DNA of 64,000 nt from Sipunculus nudus (GCA_026874595.1 CM049307.1:51579370-51643369); one strand, 5' to 3'. Positions 44,681-58,215 are shown, counted from the first letter of the stretch. Notes: generated from the letters alone by a model not told the origin. Program-made: numbers and translations.

Positions 44681-45527
44681 CTTATTTTTAGCCACGTATC
44701 ATATGTGTCTGAAAATCATTATTCATCATTGTTACCACAGCCAGGGGTAAATCCACTTTAAACCAATGTTTTGTACTACCGGGAATCCTGTTCTAAAAGC
44801 TGAGCTAATATATTTTGTCAACTTGTAATACACGCAGGCAGTACCCTGTCATAGGAGGCGCTGTAAGCATCATGGCTCCATGCATGGCAGCACTAACTGT
44901 GGGTAAACAAAGCAAGGATAGCATATTAGGAAAATGAAAAGCTACCGTCCGTTTAATAGTCATTGTATTGAATTCACGAAATAAATTGTGATTTAATCAT
45001 TAATACTCCATTTGTTTATCACAATTGTTTATCACAAGTTCCAAAGAACTGGCACATTTATAATATATCAATGTGTCAAACCCCTTTTTTCAAATATTGG
45101 ACGGACTGTTCTAACCAAGAAACATTGTCCTATGAGGTTCGGTCACTTGTTTATACATCGCCAATGCTTTTCCTGTCATTGTGACCATGTATAAAATTGG
45201 GTTGACGCATCTTCACGCATTGTTCAATGGAAATGTTACTAATCCCCCCCCCCCCCCAGTAAAGCTTGATGAACAGGATATGGTGAAACACGTTTCGTTC
45301 GTTTATACAGGATGAGAATGCCGGGCTTTATTTTAAGTTTAACCACTTCATAGTTTCATTAGTGCTGTTCAACTGCATACATGTATACAGATATGCGGCG
45401 GATGTATCAAGTTTCATATCAACAGCCGATGTGTATCTGTTCAAATTTGTAAAAAAAAAAAATGCAACTTTACTTGTCACCTTTACACAAAAGCTTTCGA
45501 AAATTTCTATGCGAATCTACGTATTCA

Positions 45528-45601
<74 letters not shown>

Positions 45602-47195
45602 GTCAGACTACTGATTATGGCCCCGCAAGTGATTAGCATGGAAGTGGATACAACACATGACATATATTTGATAATATTTAAGACTTAAAATTAACTCTCT
45701 TGTCTACCCAGGTCATAAAACGGTATCATAAAATATATGCAATAGCCAATCTGCAGTAAAGGCACAATGTTAAGCCACTCAAGATTTGACTTTTGTTTAA
45801 AATTTCATTTTGCACACTAATTTAGTTAGCTGAAACCGTGTTTTGTTTCAAAATTCACAAGAAAAAAATTGATATCGTAAAAAAATGTTTATTTTTGGAC
45901 ACCGACGGCAAGATGTGTAAATTTTACTAAATTACTATTTCCGTAAAATACTCTGATGGGTTACTTTAATTATTATATCTAGAAATAAATGATCAGTAAA
46001 ATTAAATATGTACTTGTAGATTACATGGAAACATTATACCCTCAATTGTTACACCAAGTAAATAGGTAAAATCACTGTTTTCCTTATTATTCTTTGCCTT
46101 AGCAGATGAACAAATAATTTTTCCAAATACAAATATTACATATCATCGTGTAGGATTTTTCCAGCTGGATTGAATACTGCTGGAATTAAAGGTTGAAGAC
46201 AATTTACACGGTCCTGGGGTCATTTTCAGTAGCCTTACCCATATACTGGCTTCTTGCCACCCCCACTTATAATGAACTTGTCGGAATATTCTCCTAACTT
46301 CTGACCGTTCCGGGCGTACTTGCAGTGCGATACAGACGAATCCATTTCAAGGTAGGGATCACGCAAGACATAAATTATGTTTATTCTGTTTATTCACTAA
46401 AGGAAGTGATAAAGAATATATGTTTCTGAAATTACCCATAAATTCAGAATAGGCCTTTAGCAACACCAGAATTTCCTTTTCAATGGATAATCGTACAAAA
46501 TAAACCAGTGCAAGGCTAATCAAATATTGTGCTTGTGACAGAGGCATTTATGTAGGCCTAAACTTGGCCAGGAAAGGGAATGTATTCAAATGACTGTCAC
46601 AGAGGAATTGTTTATTTATAATTAACGAAAACAAAAGTTCACTAAAATTAACAATTTTAACCCCTGCTGAGCTTGAAATTGACGACGGATTGAATGGACT
46701 GTGTGAACTCTGCTAAGAGTGCCGCCAGTGATACATTGTAAAAGGTGATGGTGCGTGGGGATGTGGCTGGAGAAAATTTATAGGGCACACTTGTGTACCC
46801 AGGTTTTGCCGTTTTAACCATTAATATTGTGAATGTTATTAACACTGCTTGTAATCATAAGGATAGTAATCTTCCATCGATATTTAAATTATCGGTGGTG
46901 GTAGAAATAACACTTGAATGGTGTCACTGTTATAAGCACATTGAGGTGATACATGTTTTTTTTGTGATGAATACCGACACCTTTTAAGCCAAGATGTTGT
47001 AGTTATTGTTGATATAAATGTATCAGGTTTTTTTTTTAAATAAAAAGAATCTCCTATGACTCTAAAATAGCGTATCGAAGGAAGAGAGCAGAGGTGCCAT
47101 TCATCATTCATGTACAATCATATGATATGGCAGGGGCAACATACATGTATAAATGATAGTAACGTGCTGCTATTATTGTGTGACCACCTCACATC
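44481..47195. other. no gene recognised; (TA)n tracts
   Basis: Long TA tracts at about 44621-44678 and 45530-45599, and a C-run at about 45244-45258. Remaining sequence is AT-rich without coding features. Confidence 0.5.
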
Positions 47196-48060
47196 ACCAA
47201 ACAGCGGAATTCTATCTCCTGAAATATGGAACACCGCTTATGACGTCACGCGCGTGCGAGGCAGAATCTTGTCAGTTGACCATGCACACAATGTCGTAAA
47301 CAGCCCGTGAGTTTCTCCTGAATTTTCAATTTTGTTCATTACAGGCTATTCATCTCGGGTATGTGGCATTTTACCTTTCAGAAAATTAGGTCGCGTTCTC
47401 AGTTACCTCTGTATCAAAAATCTCTGTTCGTTCTCAATTCTTTTAAAAATGATCGCGAAAAAACAGTGTTTCACGGTTGGTGGAACGGACTTTAGGTATA
47501 GATTTCTTTATTGTATGTGACAGTCTGGCTAAGCATTTCCTTACGCTGAGATGAACTTGGTCTGATTTCTCGAGTCCTTACCTCCGAGTCCAGGACGCTC
47601 GGGTTTGAGCCCTAAAAACTCGAGCCAACCATCACTGCCGTTTAGGGATTGGTTGGAGTCACAATCCGACCCCAATACTCCACCTGGAATTCTAATTACA
47701 CAAGCGGTGTATGTATATAGGTAGTGAAAAAAACATTGTAGTCTATTCAAATGTGGTGTATCCTTCTATGGCCCAATAATACACCGTCAATTTTAGAGAA
47801 GTTCGCGGAATCCATTGAGTTGCAATTTTTACTGACTCGTCTCAGAAAAGATCACAGTTTGCACAAAGATTACACTGATTTGCCATAATATTGTGTATTG
47901 TGTGGGCTTGATATGTTGCAAAACATCAAATATGACCAGGTCCCGACAGTAAATTAACCAGAATATTCAGTTTATCACAAACACATACATTGCCAACCTC
48001 TCTGGACTTCCTGGCGTGAACAGTATCCCCGTGCGGTCCAGTTCAGCATATACATGGGAT
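47196..48060 (-). repeat. dispersed repeat (copy 3 of 3, inverted)
   Basis: Reverse-complement relative of 22868-23325 and of 43757-44480. It holds both the ACCGCAC...GTTCACGCCAGG block and the AGTCCGTTCCACCAACCG block, so it is the longest copy and joins the other two into one family. Confidence 0.65.
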
Positions 48061-49137
48061 ATTCCACTATTTCTCGGATGAGTGTTGTCTTATAGCTTTA
48101 AAGGTAGATTATGTGAGCATTGGCAGTACCTATACACAAAATACATTTTTTTCCAAAGCGCATAACAGGTGTGCAGTTGACCTTGCCTTGACCTTGCCTT
48201 ACCGGAATACCTTTCATGGCGCCCCCAGGTCCTATGTACATTCGAGGTAAGAAGCCAAAAAGTTGGGCCGAGGAGTTCCGAATGGTGTGTTGGATAAAAA
48301 TTCTTTCAAGGCAAATTACATAAAAGTGGGTGTTTTTGTGGTAAGGATCACCCGGAATATGTAATATTAAAAAAAAATGCGCATTTGGACTGTAACAAGT
48401 TGTTTCCTTTTTGAAATGTGACATATTTTGATTTTAAAGTTGAAAGTTTAGACAAGTTGTCCCTGCTGTCCCAAAGTGTCCAAACAGAAGAGATTCGTTT
48501 CGAGTAACAAATGTGTGATGTACAAACACCACTGCATGTCATGTCATCACTATGAATCCATCAAATGTTTGTAGTTTAAATCCCCAGCTTAGGTCGTCAC
48601 TAATATGTCGCAAGATCACACATCTTATTCATTCAGTCATATTTCTTTATGTTTATATCAATCATATGGGATCCATACCTGGAAATGGATTATTTTGCTG
48701 ATATATATTTGTCTGATTAACCTCTGCGGCAAATCTAGGTAAGCTTTAGTGCATTGTATAACAAATTATCACAAAAAATAGGTGGACAGGGGTGGGGGAA
48801 TGAAAAATACACGTCTGGCTATCTGTTGCAACTATATTGCGTAAATTTGTATGGGGGTATTAAGAGTTTTTTTTTCTTCTTGTAAACACGTTAAGCACCA
48901 CATTCATTACCAGTAGGTAATTAAATATCTGCTCAGGTGGTTTATCCCTAAATGAAATGAACAGCTTCGTCCTCAGTTATTGTAAATGATATATAGTAAC
49001 ATCGAGGTATTTTATTTAAGGCGAAGTTGTTGTGTGCGTGTCCCGTTGTGTGTGTATTGGGCGGGGGGGGGGGGGGGTTAAGAGTAAATGTATTACCATA
49101 GGAACGAGATGAAAAATAAACATATGGTTATTGATTA
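48061..49137. other. no gene recognised
   Basis: A short GACCTTGCCTT duplication lies near 48180, and a G-run near 49062-49078. Nothing coding. Confidence 0.45.
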
Positions 49138-49351
49138 TATCACAGTTTCTATCACGGAAGTTACTGACTACATGACATCGGTTACAAGGATAACATCAGG
49201 ATCATATGTTGGATATAAAAGATATCATGCTGTTCAATTTAAAGATATTTAAAAGTTGTGAGTGTTAAAGTGCTTATATATCTTTGGACTCAGAATCGAT
49301 TGTACAAATCCTAATTACAATAATTCTGATATCCGTCGGTGCTATAAATAA

Positions 49352-49411
<60 letters not shown>
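49138..49411 (+). repeat. left direct repeat with (TA)n tail
   Basis: Shares CACAG...GAAGTTACTGA, GATAACATCAGGATCATAT, AAGTGCTTATATAT and CAGAATCGATTGTACAAAT in order with 53697-53959; both copies run into a (TA)n tract. They bracket a roughly 4.3-kb satellite-like block. Confidence 0.8.
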
Positions 49412-49412
<1 letters not shown>

Positions 49413-49989
49413 ACCATAACAACGAATTACAAATACATTTTGTGATTAAATAAACAGAAAAGGCGATCGTATGAATGTTTAATTTGATCAGACCGTAAAT
49501 GAAATAATGCCAAAAAATCATTTTTCTGATTTATGTATGACATGAATGGAAAAAGGAAGAACAATTATCACTTTTTAGGAAGCAGGCACAAGAAATTGAA
49601 TGCAAAAATTAGGTTAGACGTATTGATCAGAAGAATATGTTAAACTTTATCCGGCAGAGTTTGATAAACTTGACAAAACGTTCATAACAGTCTTATGACA
49701 ACAAGGCCTACAGGCCTATTGCGAACCTGTGCAATGAGATTACACCAGGTATTATGCTTCAGTGCTGGACCATTACTTTTCAAGAACATGCGTAACATGT
49801 ATATGAACAATGCAAGTACTAAACACTTAGAACTAGAAACGATTTAAAAAACATCACTGCTGAAATTCTGGCATGGGTGCACACAACACAAAAACTAGAA
49901 TACGGGTAGTCAACGAGCGACTACGTGTATCCGCCAAAATCAGAGTGGGACGGGTGAAGTGAGGCATGGATTGAGTGGCAAGGGGAAAT

Positions 49990-51670
49990 GTGTATGTAGG
50001 TTGCGCCACCTACCACAAAATCCAGAAAGCTGTCCAAGTTGTATACATATGCAAAATTTAAGGCAGATAAGTCAAACCACTACTTGTATATGAGTGATTT
50101 CATCCCACAGCAGACAAACAGAAGGACGCTGTGCAAAAATGGTCCTGAGATATAAGCCTGAATGTCTGCAGCGTATACAAAAATGTAGGTGGCGCCACCT
50201 GCCACAAAATCCAGAAAGCTGTCCAAGATGTATAAACCTGCAAAATTTTAGGCAGATATGTCAAACTACTGCCGAGATAAAAGTGATTTCATCCCACGGC
50301 AAAGAAACAGACGGGCGCTGTGCAAAAATGGTGACAGGTGGCGCCACAAATTTTGTGTATGATTAAGATCCATGTGAGATCTATACACATGCAAAATTTC
50401 AGGGGGATATATCAAACCAGTCCTGAGATATAAGCCTGATAGTCTGCAGCGTATACATAAATGTAGGTGGCGCAACCTGCCATAAAAACGAGAAAGCTAT
50501 CGAAAATGTATAAACATGCAACATTTTATGCAGAAACGTAAAAACCACTACTGAGATATGAGTGATTTTACCCTACGGCAGACAAAAAGACGGATGCTGT
50601 GCAAAAATGAAGGCAGTAGGCGCCACATATTTTGGGTATGATTAAGAGCTATGTGAGATCTATACACATGCAAAATTTCAGGGAGATATGTCAAACCAGT
50701 CCTGAGTTATAAGCTTGAATGTCTGAAGCGTATACATAAATGTAGGTGGCGCCACCTGCCACAAAATCCAGAAAGCTATCCAAAATGTATAAAACTACAA
50801 AATTTTAGGCAGATATGTCAAACCACTGCCGAGAAATAAGTGATTTTATCCCACGGCAAACAAACAGACGGACGCTGTGCAAAAATTGTTGCAGGTGGCG
50901 CCACCAGTTTTGCGTATGATAAAGAGCTATGTGAGATCTATATACATGCAAATTTTTGCCCAACGGTCGAATGGTTTTAGAGATATGAGTTTGGATGGCT
51001 GCAGCGTTAATGTGAATATAGGTTGCGCCACCTGTCTTAAAATCGAAAAAGCTGTCGAGGATGTATAAACCTGCCACCATTTTAGTGTATGTTATAAAGC
51101 TATCCAAGGGGTACATTTGTGCAAAATTGTAAGCCTGATCGATCAAACGGTTCCCGAGATATGTTGGTTTATGTATGGAACCAAACGCCCAAATGGACGC
51201 TAGACAGAGAGGAAAGGTCAGGAGTCAACCAAAAAATGAGGGCGCAGCAGTTCACATGTGACCCGATCATAATTCCGAATTTCCGAATTAAAAAAAAAAA
51301 TCTGCCCAGTGGTTACGGTGGAGTGCTCTAGTGGCGGCGGCGTCCGACTGAAAACAGTATCCGCAAAACTCTGTTTTCGCGGATTCATTGATTGTAGCTG
51401 GCACCACCAGTCTTGTATACAACGAGGAGATATACACATATGCCCAGTGTCAGACTGATGTGTCAAACCCCTCCTGTGAAATAAGCAGGGACATACACTG
51501 TGCAAAAATTATTGTAGGTGGCGCCACCAGTCTTGCACACTTTAAAGCTACCCGATATGTATAAACATGCCTACTTTTAGGCTGATGTATCAAATTCCTC
51601 TGTAGAAATAAGCAGGCGCATACAATGCAAAAGTTAATGTAGGTGGCACCACCTGTCTTGTAAATGAGGA
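49990..51670. repeat. satellite-like array with GGTGGCGCCACC palindromes
   Basis: Two alternating subunits recur with a composite period near 280 bases. One opens GTAGGTGGCGCCACCTGCCA and carries AATCCAGAAAGCTGTCCAA. The other opens CAGGTGGCGCCAC and carries AGCTATGTGAGATCTATA. Both include AAACAGACGG...GCTGTGCAAAAAT. The small open frames are by-products. Confidence 0.88.
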
Positions 51671-51699
51671 AACCACCAAATTCCCCAGAGTTTGATGCA

Positions 51700-52170
51700 C
51701 TGGGCTGACGAGGTTTAGGTGAGTAAGGCAGTTGCCCTCGAGTGAACTGTGAAAAATTGCTGCCTCAAGTTACTGCACTGAGTGAACTCTTGACCTGCAC
51801 CTGGCTAGACTGAGTGAACTTTTGACCTGTACTTTGCTGCACTGAGAGAATTCTTGACCTGTTGCATAATCTGACACAGTTGGCAGTCTGCCAAAGCTAT
51901 AAATAGATCATGGCTGAACTTTGTACCAAATCTGATGCAGTGAGCAGTCTGTCAAAGCTATAAATAGAAGGCAGCTACTGCACTGAGTGAACTCTTGACC
52001 TATAGCTGGCAACACTTCTTCCAATCCTGGCACTGTGCCAAAACTATTTATAGAGCTGACATTATCTTGGCTAATGGCCAACATCAAGGCACTGGCAATC
52101 TGCCAATGGTAAACCAAGAGCTGCCATCTGTACATAAAAGTGGTCCCTATTTGAAATAATTTTGAAATTA
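51700..52170. repeat. minisatellite-like repeat (CACTGAGTGAACT)
   Basis: CACTGAGTGAACTCTTGACC and CTGCCAAAGCTATAAATAGA-type words recur several times with uneven spacing. Confidence 0.8.
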
Positions 52171-52559
52171 ATGTTCCCAATAAAAAAAGCTTTTCAGCTG
52201 ACTTTTTTATAAAAAAAAATCAGGAATATATGTAAAATTATTACAGATGCAAATTGAATGCAAAATTAAAATACAGATATATCTCAATGGCAAATTCTTG
52301 AATTTAGTTTAGTAGGGATACCAAAAATTTATAATCCATGTACGGTTGTCTTTATATAGCCACAGAGAGCTGAATATCCATGATTGTTACATTACCTGGT
52401 ATGATGATTAACTTTAATCATAAATCTATATTTTGAAAGCTTTTAAAAACACTTTCTCGTCAATATTAACCAAAGATAACCTGAAATCTAAATGTCTAGT
52501 GATATGAAGTAATAAATGGTGATAAACTGGTGCCAGGCTAGATGTAACAGCATCACACA

Positions 52560-53580
52560 GCTAACATATGTGGAAAAATGACTCAGTTCAATCTCCATAA
52601 TTCAGCCAAAATCATTCATGTGGAACAATTAATGACAATTATTTATGAATTATTGTAGGGATTTTTCTTGTAAAATATTTAAGAAATTGGCTTCAGTGGC
52701 ATCAGTCGAAAAAATGTTATGCAGGTTTATAACTCATATAGGAAGATATAGCAAACTGGCTAAGTTCAGCTTTCCGTAACTCAGCCAAAAAGCACTGAAC
52801 CAAAACCATTTGAACAACCTTGAATTAACAACATCTGACGATAACTAATGAGTGAGATTTAAGGAAATGGGCCGTTATCGCATATAACTAATTTCGCTTC
52901 CCATAACTTAGCCAATAGTCACTGAACAGAAACCATTTGAACAAACTTCAGAAAGCACTACCCTATGATCATTTCTGTGCCATATTAAACATTTTGGCCA
53001 TATGGTTTCAGAGAAGAAGTTTTTTTGTAGCCCTCAGCGGATAAACGCACTGATGACCCCGTACAAAAAAGGCCGATGCAGGTGGCGCCACAATACTTAA
53101 ATTTCAGATATGACCTATGTGACTAACATAAAATTTGGTGATGATAGCTCCAGCCGTTTCTGAGATTGAAATTTTAATATGCTTTTTTGGACAGATGACA
53201 AAGTTCAACCTCCTGTAACTCGGCCAAAAATATCCAAACTGGAACCATTCGAACAACCTTGAGAGGGATTGTTCCAGGGATCAGTTCTGTGCAATATTGG
53301 ACAATTTGGTTGGACAGTTTTGGAGAAGTAGATTTGTTACAGCTTTTTCAGCTTTTTCCCTATAAAGTCTAAGAAAATTCAGTTAGGAAAAAAATAAACA
53401 AAATCTAGTAAAGTTTTTTTAGATGACTGATTATTTGCAAAAAATTTGGTGATGCTAGCTCCTGCCGTTTTTGAGATAGCTATGGTTAACGTACAGACGA
53501 CGCATGACGAAAGACGTACGACGCACGACGGACGACGCCGCACCATCGCATAAGCTCACAGGTTTGCTAAAAAGCATATC
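52560..53580. repeat. diverged 130-300-bp repeats and ACGACGGACGAC tail
   Basis: CC(A/G)TAACTCAGCCAA...GAACC(A)TTTGAACAA recurs at about 52590, 52777, 52905 and 53215. AAATTTGGTGATG(A/C)TAGCTCC occurs twice. The block ends in ACGCACGACGGACGACGCCG followed by GCATAAGCTCAC, a word I associate with bivalve dispersed repeats. Confidence 0.75.
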
Positions 53581-53696
53581 TGAGCGCAATATTGGCGACT
53601 TGTTAACATTAGGTATATGAGTTGGCCTCTGACTGGCAAAGGGCATGGTTAGTGGATGCAAGCAATATTCTGTCGTGGAAAACAAGGAACAGGGGT

Positions 53697-53907
53697 GATT
53701 TTATCACAGTTTTCTAACACAGAAGTTACTGATTAAACATGAAACTGGTTATAATGATAACATCAGGATCATATATGGGATAAAAACCAAATCAAGCTGT
53801 TCATTTTAAGGATATCTAGAAGTTATAAGTGTTTAAGTGCTTATATATATATTTGGACCCAGAATCGATTGTACAAATTCTAATGCCAATAATTCTTTTT
53901 CTGTCGC

Positions 53908-53959
<52 letters not shown>
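53697..53959 (+). repeat. right direct repeat with (TA)n tail
   Basis: Partner of 49138-49411, same orientation, moderately diverged. Confidence 0.8.
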
Positions 53960-53962
<3 letters not shown>

Positions 53963-54429
53963 GTTTTGTAAAGATCTACTCCTAAAGGTAACCTAATATA
54001 TCCCTTTTTACACATGTGCCAAACAGGGACGGGGACAACATTTTAGAACCGGGATGAGGCTCAAAATCCTGGCCAGGTTAACAAGTACGCCGGAAAACTA
54101 AATTTTTTACAGAGAGCGAAGACAACACAGTTAGACAGGACAACACAAACTTCCTTGCAGATTCACCGCGACAACCTACCACGAATTAAAATAGATTTTG
54201 ATAAAACTCAACAGAATTATCAGCCAATATAATATCGCGCCTGATTTGGATTCGAGGCAAAATCACCGCATATGTCACCATAATGTTTATGGATATTATT
54301 AAACGCAATCCAAATATATCTCAAAATACTCAAACATAAACTAGGTCTATTTAAGCAAATGGAATTAAGGAAGGTGTGTGTTGTTGAACTTTTCCTAATC
54401 AGACTAAGCACTTTCAAGCAGCTATAATC

Positions 54430-55390
54430 TTCTCAGCTATACCGGACTTTTACCTGGGTTGGGGAAATGTACAATTATCTGATGAGGAATATAAGCTCAT
54501 TTTGTTTATTCTAAAATTTTAAAAAAATATGGATTTTCATTGGGTTACTGTCTGAATAACATATGAAGAGATATTTGTTTACATTTTTTTGTGGCGCTGT
54601 GCTCGTGGCAAGAAATTCCAACATATGCTGGAATTATGTATGTTTACCTTGAAGACCTGGTCAGTGATGATGTTTACATTTGCTAACCGGAATGGGACGC
54701 AGGGGCATTCAGTTTTCGATGACATTTGACTGTTACTATTGTTGAACGTTTAAAGAATAGGTTGATTTGAGGAAAACATGAAGGATTATTAAATGTACAT
54801 TTTAAAGCAAGGAAACTGTACCTGAAGAATGAAACGGGAATATGCACACCTCAGTAGCAGAAACGGACCCAACGGGAGTCCAGGGGTTCCGTACCCCCTT
54901 TGCAGCCATTACACCCTTTTTAACCGTATCAGACCAGTTTTGAGGCCAACCCCACCATTTTTCCAAAACTCGGGTCTTTCCATTATTCCTCTTGGTTTGC
55001 TCCCCTCCGTTTCACAAAACAACAGTCACGTGTCTTTCACATTGACTCATCACGTACGTGGGTGAGAGCCTGGGTCAATTATAAGGCCGAACATGATTCA
55101 GTCCGTCACTGAAAGGATGGTTTTTCGCGTGCCTTAATCCTGGCGACCACAAATACAAAAATCAGGTTCGCCGAAGACAATTCGACTGTTTTCGGTGGTG
55201 ACCTCCACGTTAATCATAAAACATGCAAAAATCACTCAAAATGATGTGTACATTAAAAATCAGATATTTTCATAACGGCGAGGTCGCTTCGGGAACAATC
55301 TCTTCATAAAATGAGGTATCACAACGCGGTTTCGGGAGACTTTGCGAGCAATGGGTGACCGAACTCCTTTTATAGGTATTAGATAATGTT
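54430..55390 (-). repeat. inverted copy of the 25.2-26.4 kb repeat
   Basis: Matches the earlier copy in reverse complement, including GGTTGGGG, TTTACCTTGAAGACCTGGTC, ACCGGAATGGGACGC, CGTGGGTGAGAGCC and CACAACGCGGTTT. Confidence 0.7.
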
Positions 55391-55743
55391 CTCAATATGA
55401 GGTTGTTATTCTCGTCAAGGTTATATTTTAATTCATGTCTATTAATCCGTTGGTTTCCCGGTTTGTACGGCAGGGTACGGCAACAATAACTGCTAAACCT
55501 ATTTCAGAGAAATGGGATTACCATTCAATAGTTAGATACTATAATACTCTGAAGGAGGCTCTTTGTAAAATGAATTAGATCCTCATTAAATTTATTTTAA
55601 ATATGATAACAATACTACACCGCTTCTGTACAGCACCAGCCTTGTTGTTGGTGAATTTGAAGTACGCAGGTCATCAGAACCGACGAATAATAGCTGAATC
55701 TGTTACAATTTAAAGATTAATAGTAAGACGATGATGATGTACA

Positions 55744-55747
<4 letters not shown>

Positions 55748-55807
<60 letters not shown>
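55748..55807. repeat. (TA)n microsatellite
   Basis: Pure TA tract; produces Tyr-Ile artefact frames on both strands. Confidence 0.95.
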
Positions 55808-55811
<4 letters not shown>

Positions 55812-56067
55812 GTCACATGTATGACTGATACAATTCGATACTTAGACCTCTGTGTCAGTGATGTAAGAAAATGTATGCAGAAACAATTATGGAAACTCAA
55901 TGATGAGTATGGGTTATAGCCCAATGAAATGTTATGCAAGCCGTGAGGTTTTCGAGACTTGTGTCACGTGGCTGGCGAGCCGTTTTGGGCGAGCTTGCCA
56001 TGATTAACACAAGCCGAGCAAATCTCATGGCTTGCTTTACATTTCATTGGGCTATAACTGATTTGTA

Positions 56068-56355
56068 CGGAGCCCCGTTTGACATGAGTAAAAAATTATT
56101 AATCTCGTGCGCACGACTTATTAATCTGTGCGCACGACTTATTATTTCGTGCGCACAACTTATTATTTTGTGCGCACGACTTATTATTTTGTGCGCTCAG
56201 CTTAATATTTTGCGCGGACGACTTATTATTTTGTGCGCTCAGCTTATTATTTTGTGCGCACGACTTATTATTTTGTGCGCACGACTAATTATTTCGTGCG
56301 CATAACTTAATATATTGTGCGCTCAACTTATTATTTCGTACGCGCATCTTGTTAT
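56068..56355 (+). repeat. GTGCGCACGACTTATTATTT minisatellite, copy 1
   Basis: About twelve units of a roughly 22-base word containing the palindrome GTGCGCAC. It is preceded by ACGGAGCCCCGTTTGACATG, a flank shared with the inverted copy at 60.9-61.2 kb. Low-complexity translations across it are artefacts. Confidence 0.92.
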
Positions 56356-56520
56356 TTCGTCATGTGCGGATATTGTGTCAATTGTGTACGTAAAGGCAGA
56401 GACGTATAGATATGACTCTGTAGCAATCGACTTAAGTTTCCAAGTATCATATAAATTGTGGGTATTTGCCTTCATTTGTAAAAAAATGTTTATGTGGCTA
56501 TATTTGGCATTAAAATGGCT

Positions 56521-56587
<67 letters not shown>
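56521..56587. repeat. (TA)n microsatellite
   Basis: TA tract with one interruption. Confidence 0.95.
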
Positions 56588-56589
<2 letters not shown>

Positions 56590-56699
56590 GTGTGTGCGTG
56601 TGTGTAATTTTACTTTAAATTTAGGTTTCAAATTTAAGGAGAATAAAGTTCTCGCTGAGAGGCAGAGCTATTATGCATGTTTACCACTGGATATAAAAA

Positions 56700-56912
56700 A
56701 TGCTTGTCCAAAAGGAGACAGTTCGGGAATTTCTGAGGATATTAGATCCTCAGGGTGTAGAAAACCGACTTCACACCTTAAGAGTGTCACAACAACGTCA
56801 GTATTTCGTTAAAAGACTGGACTATTTTTTGGCTCATGACTCATTCGACAGTGTAAAACCCTACGGCATTGGTATATACGCATACATATTGATTTGTACC
56901 TGGACAAACAGT
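56700..56912 (+). pseudogene. fragment of an integrase-core-like (rve family) gene
   Basis: The frame contains VREFLRILDPQGVENR, a basic RQY region and then DSFDSVKPYGIGIYAYI. It follows the layout L..LDPEG...RR......Y.....WH.D..DKLKPYGI.IH..IDG of a widespread invertebrate integrase-like family. The catalytic WHxD positions are changed and both ends are missing, so this is a relic. Confidence 0.5.
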
Positions 56913-56949
56913 GACCCACCGAGATATTGTAGGATATTTTATTAAGACT

Positions 56950-58215
56950 ATTTTGTATGTTCTTTACAAATTATCATTTATAATATTGTTTTTAATGCCT
57001 TGTTTACTTATATGGTGCGTAATTCCCACATAATAGTTTATTTCGCAATCCGAGTCAACAAATACTGTATTTCGTTTTGATTTCATTGGCTCAACTAACA
57101 TCATGGTCTTCAGTGTCCTGACTCATGAGTCACTTGTTTTCAAAATTGTTTACCAGTGAACAGTGTTTCTCTGCTGAAGTTATTCTACAATGAGTAGTTA
57201 AACTAGAGGACAAAATCCCCCGCCAAATTGTTATGTGAGATAATCGTGTTTTGGCTGATATAATAGTATGAGAAAAATTGATACAACTACCAAATGTATA
57301 AACACCCGTCTTGGTAAATAGAGTTGGATCCCAAATAACTTATCAGGTTATGGGAGAGGCTAACGATACCCTCCCTATTTCAATACGACTTGGGGATGAG
57401 CAATACTTGTTTAAAACATTGCAACGCATATTTATAAAAACTGATAAAAAATCCAAAAATCATCCACGTATGTCCAAAACCTAATCAGGCTGGGAGACGC
57501 GTTAGGTACAAAGGCAATGCTTTATACAGGTTGATATGAGTAAAAAATTTTGACCTGGCTTCGAATATGAGATGTTAAACTTAGATTTTTAAATATCATT
57601 TAAAAATCTAAAGATCATTAAGTGCACGCATAACTCATCCCCCGGGGCAGGGGACAATGGCGCTGATTTGTAGGACTATTAGTTTTAAAGTATCAAAGTT
57701 AAGTATTCATGATTTCATTACAGCTCTTGTATCTTTGACTGGTTTACAGCAACTCTCATGGTTGTTTCAGATTAAATACAATATTGAGTGTTCTAGTGCT
57801 ATGCCATTCCTCCTGAAATCTTGGATAAATTGACAATGTATATATTTGAATTGACGAAAGATTGTTATTAATATTATAATAAGGATTCTCCTCTTATCAG
57901 TTGACTATCGGTTTCGCTGAGGCAATGCTTTGTTGCCCATTGAGTTAGAATCTTATATTTGCATTCAAACTTTAGTAAATTGTCCTTGAAACCTAAGACC
58001 ATGACAGATTAAGAAATAGATCCTGACGTGCTTATTAATGTTGTAATGTTGATTTGTGTAATTTATTAGGGAATACCTAGTAGCGGTATGTCCATATAGT
58101 CATACATAAAATCTTGGTCCAAAACACAAGTGGTAATTAATGTGTTTTAACGAAAAGCCATCTGGGATTATTTTGCTAGCTAACTCTCATTTAAGATGAG
58201 ATCCAGTGTTCGTTT
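56950..58215. other. no gene recognised
   Basis: AT-rich sequence; nothing coding or clearly repeated seen. Confidence 0.4.

Noticed and set aside
56315-56812. 165-codon frame with Tyr-Ile runs, and similar frames at 7501, 44559, 45362 and 55703
   Set aside because: The Tyr-Ile runs are (TA)n microsatellites; only the separate frame at 56700-56912 keeps a recognisable family pattern.
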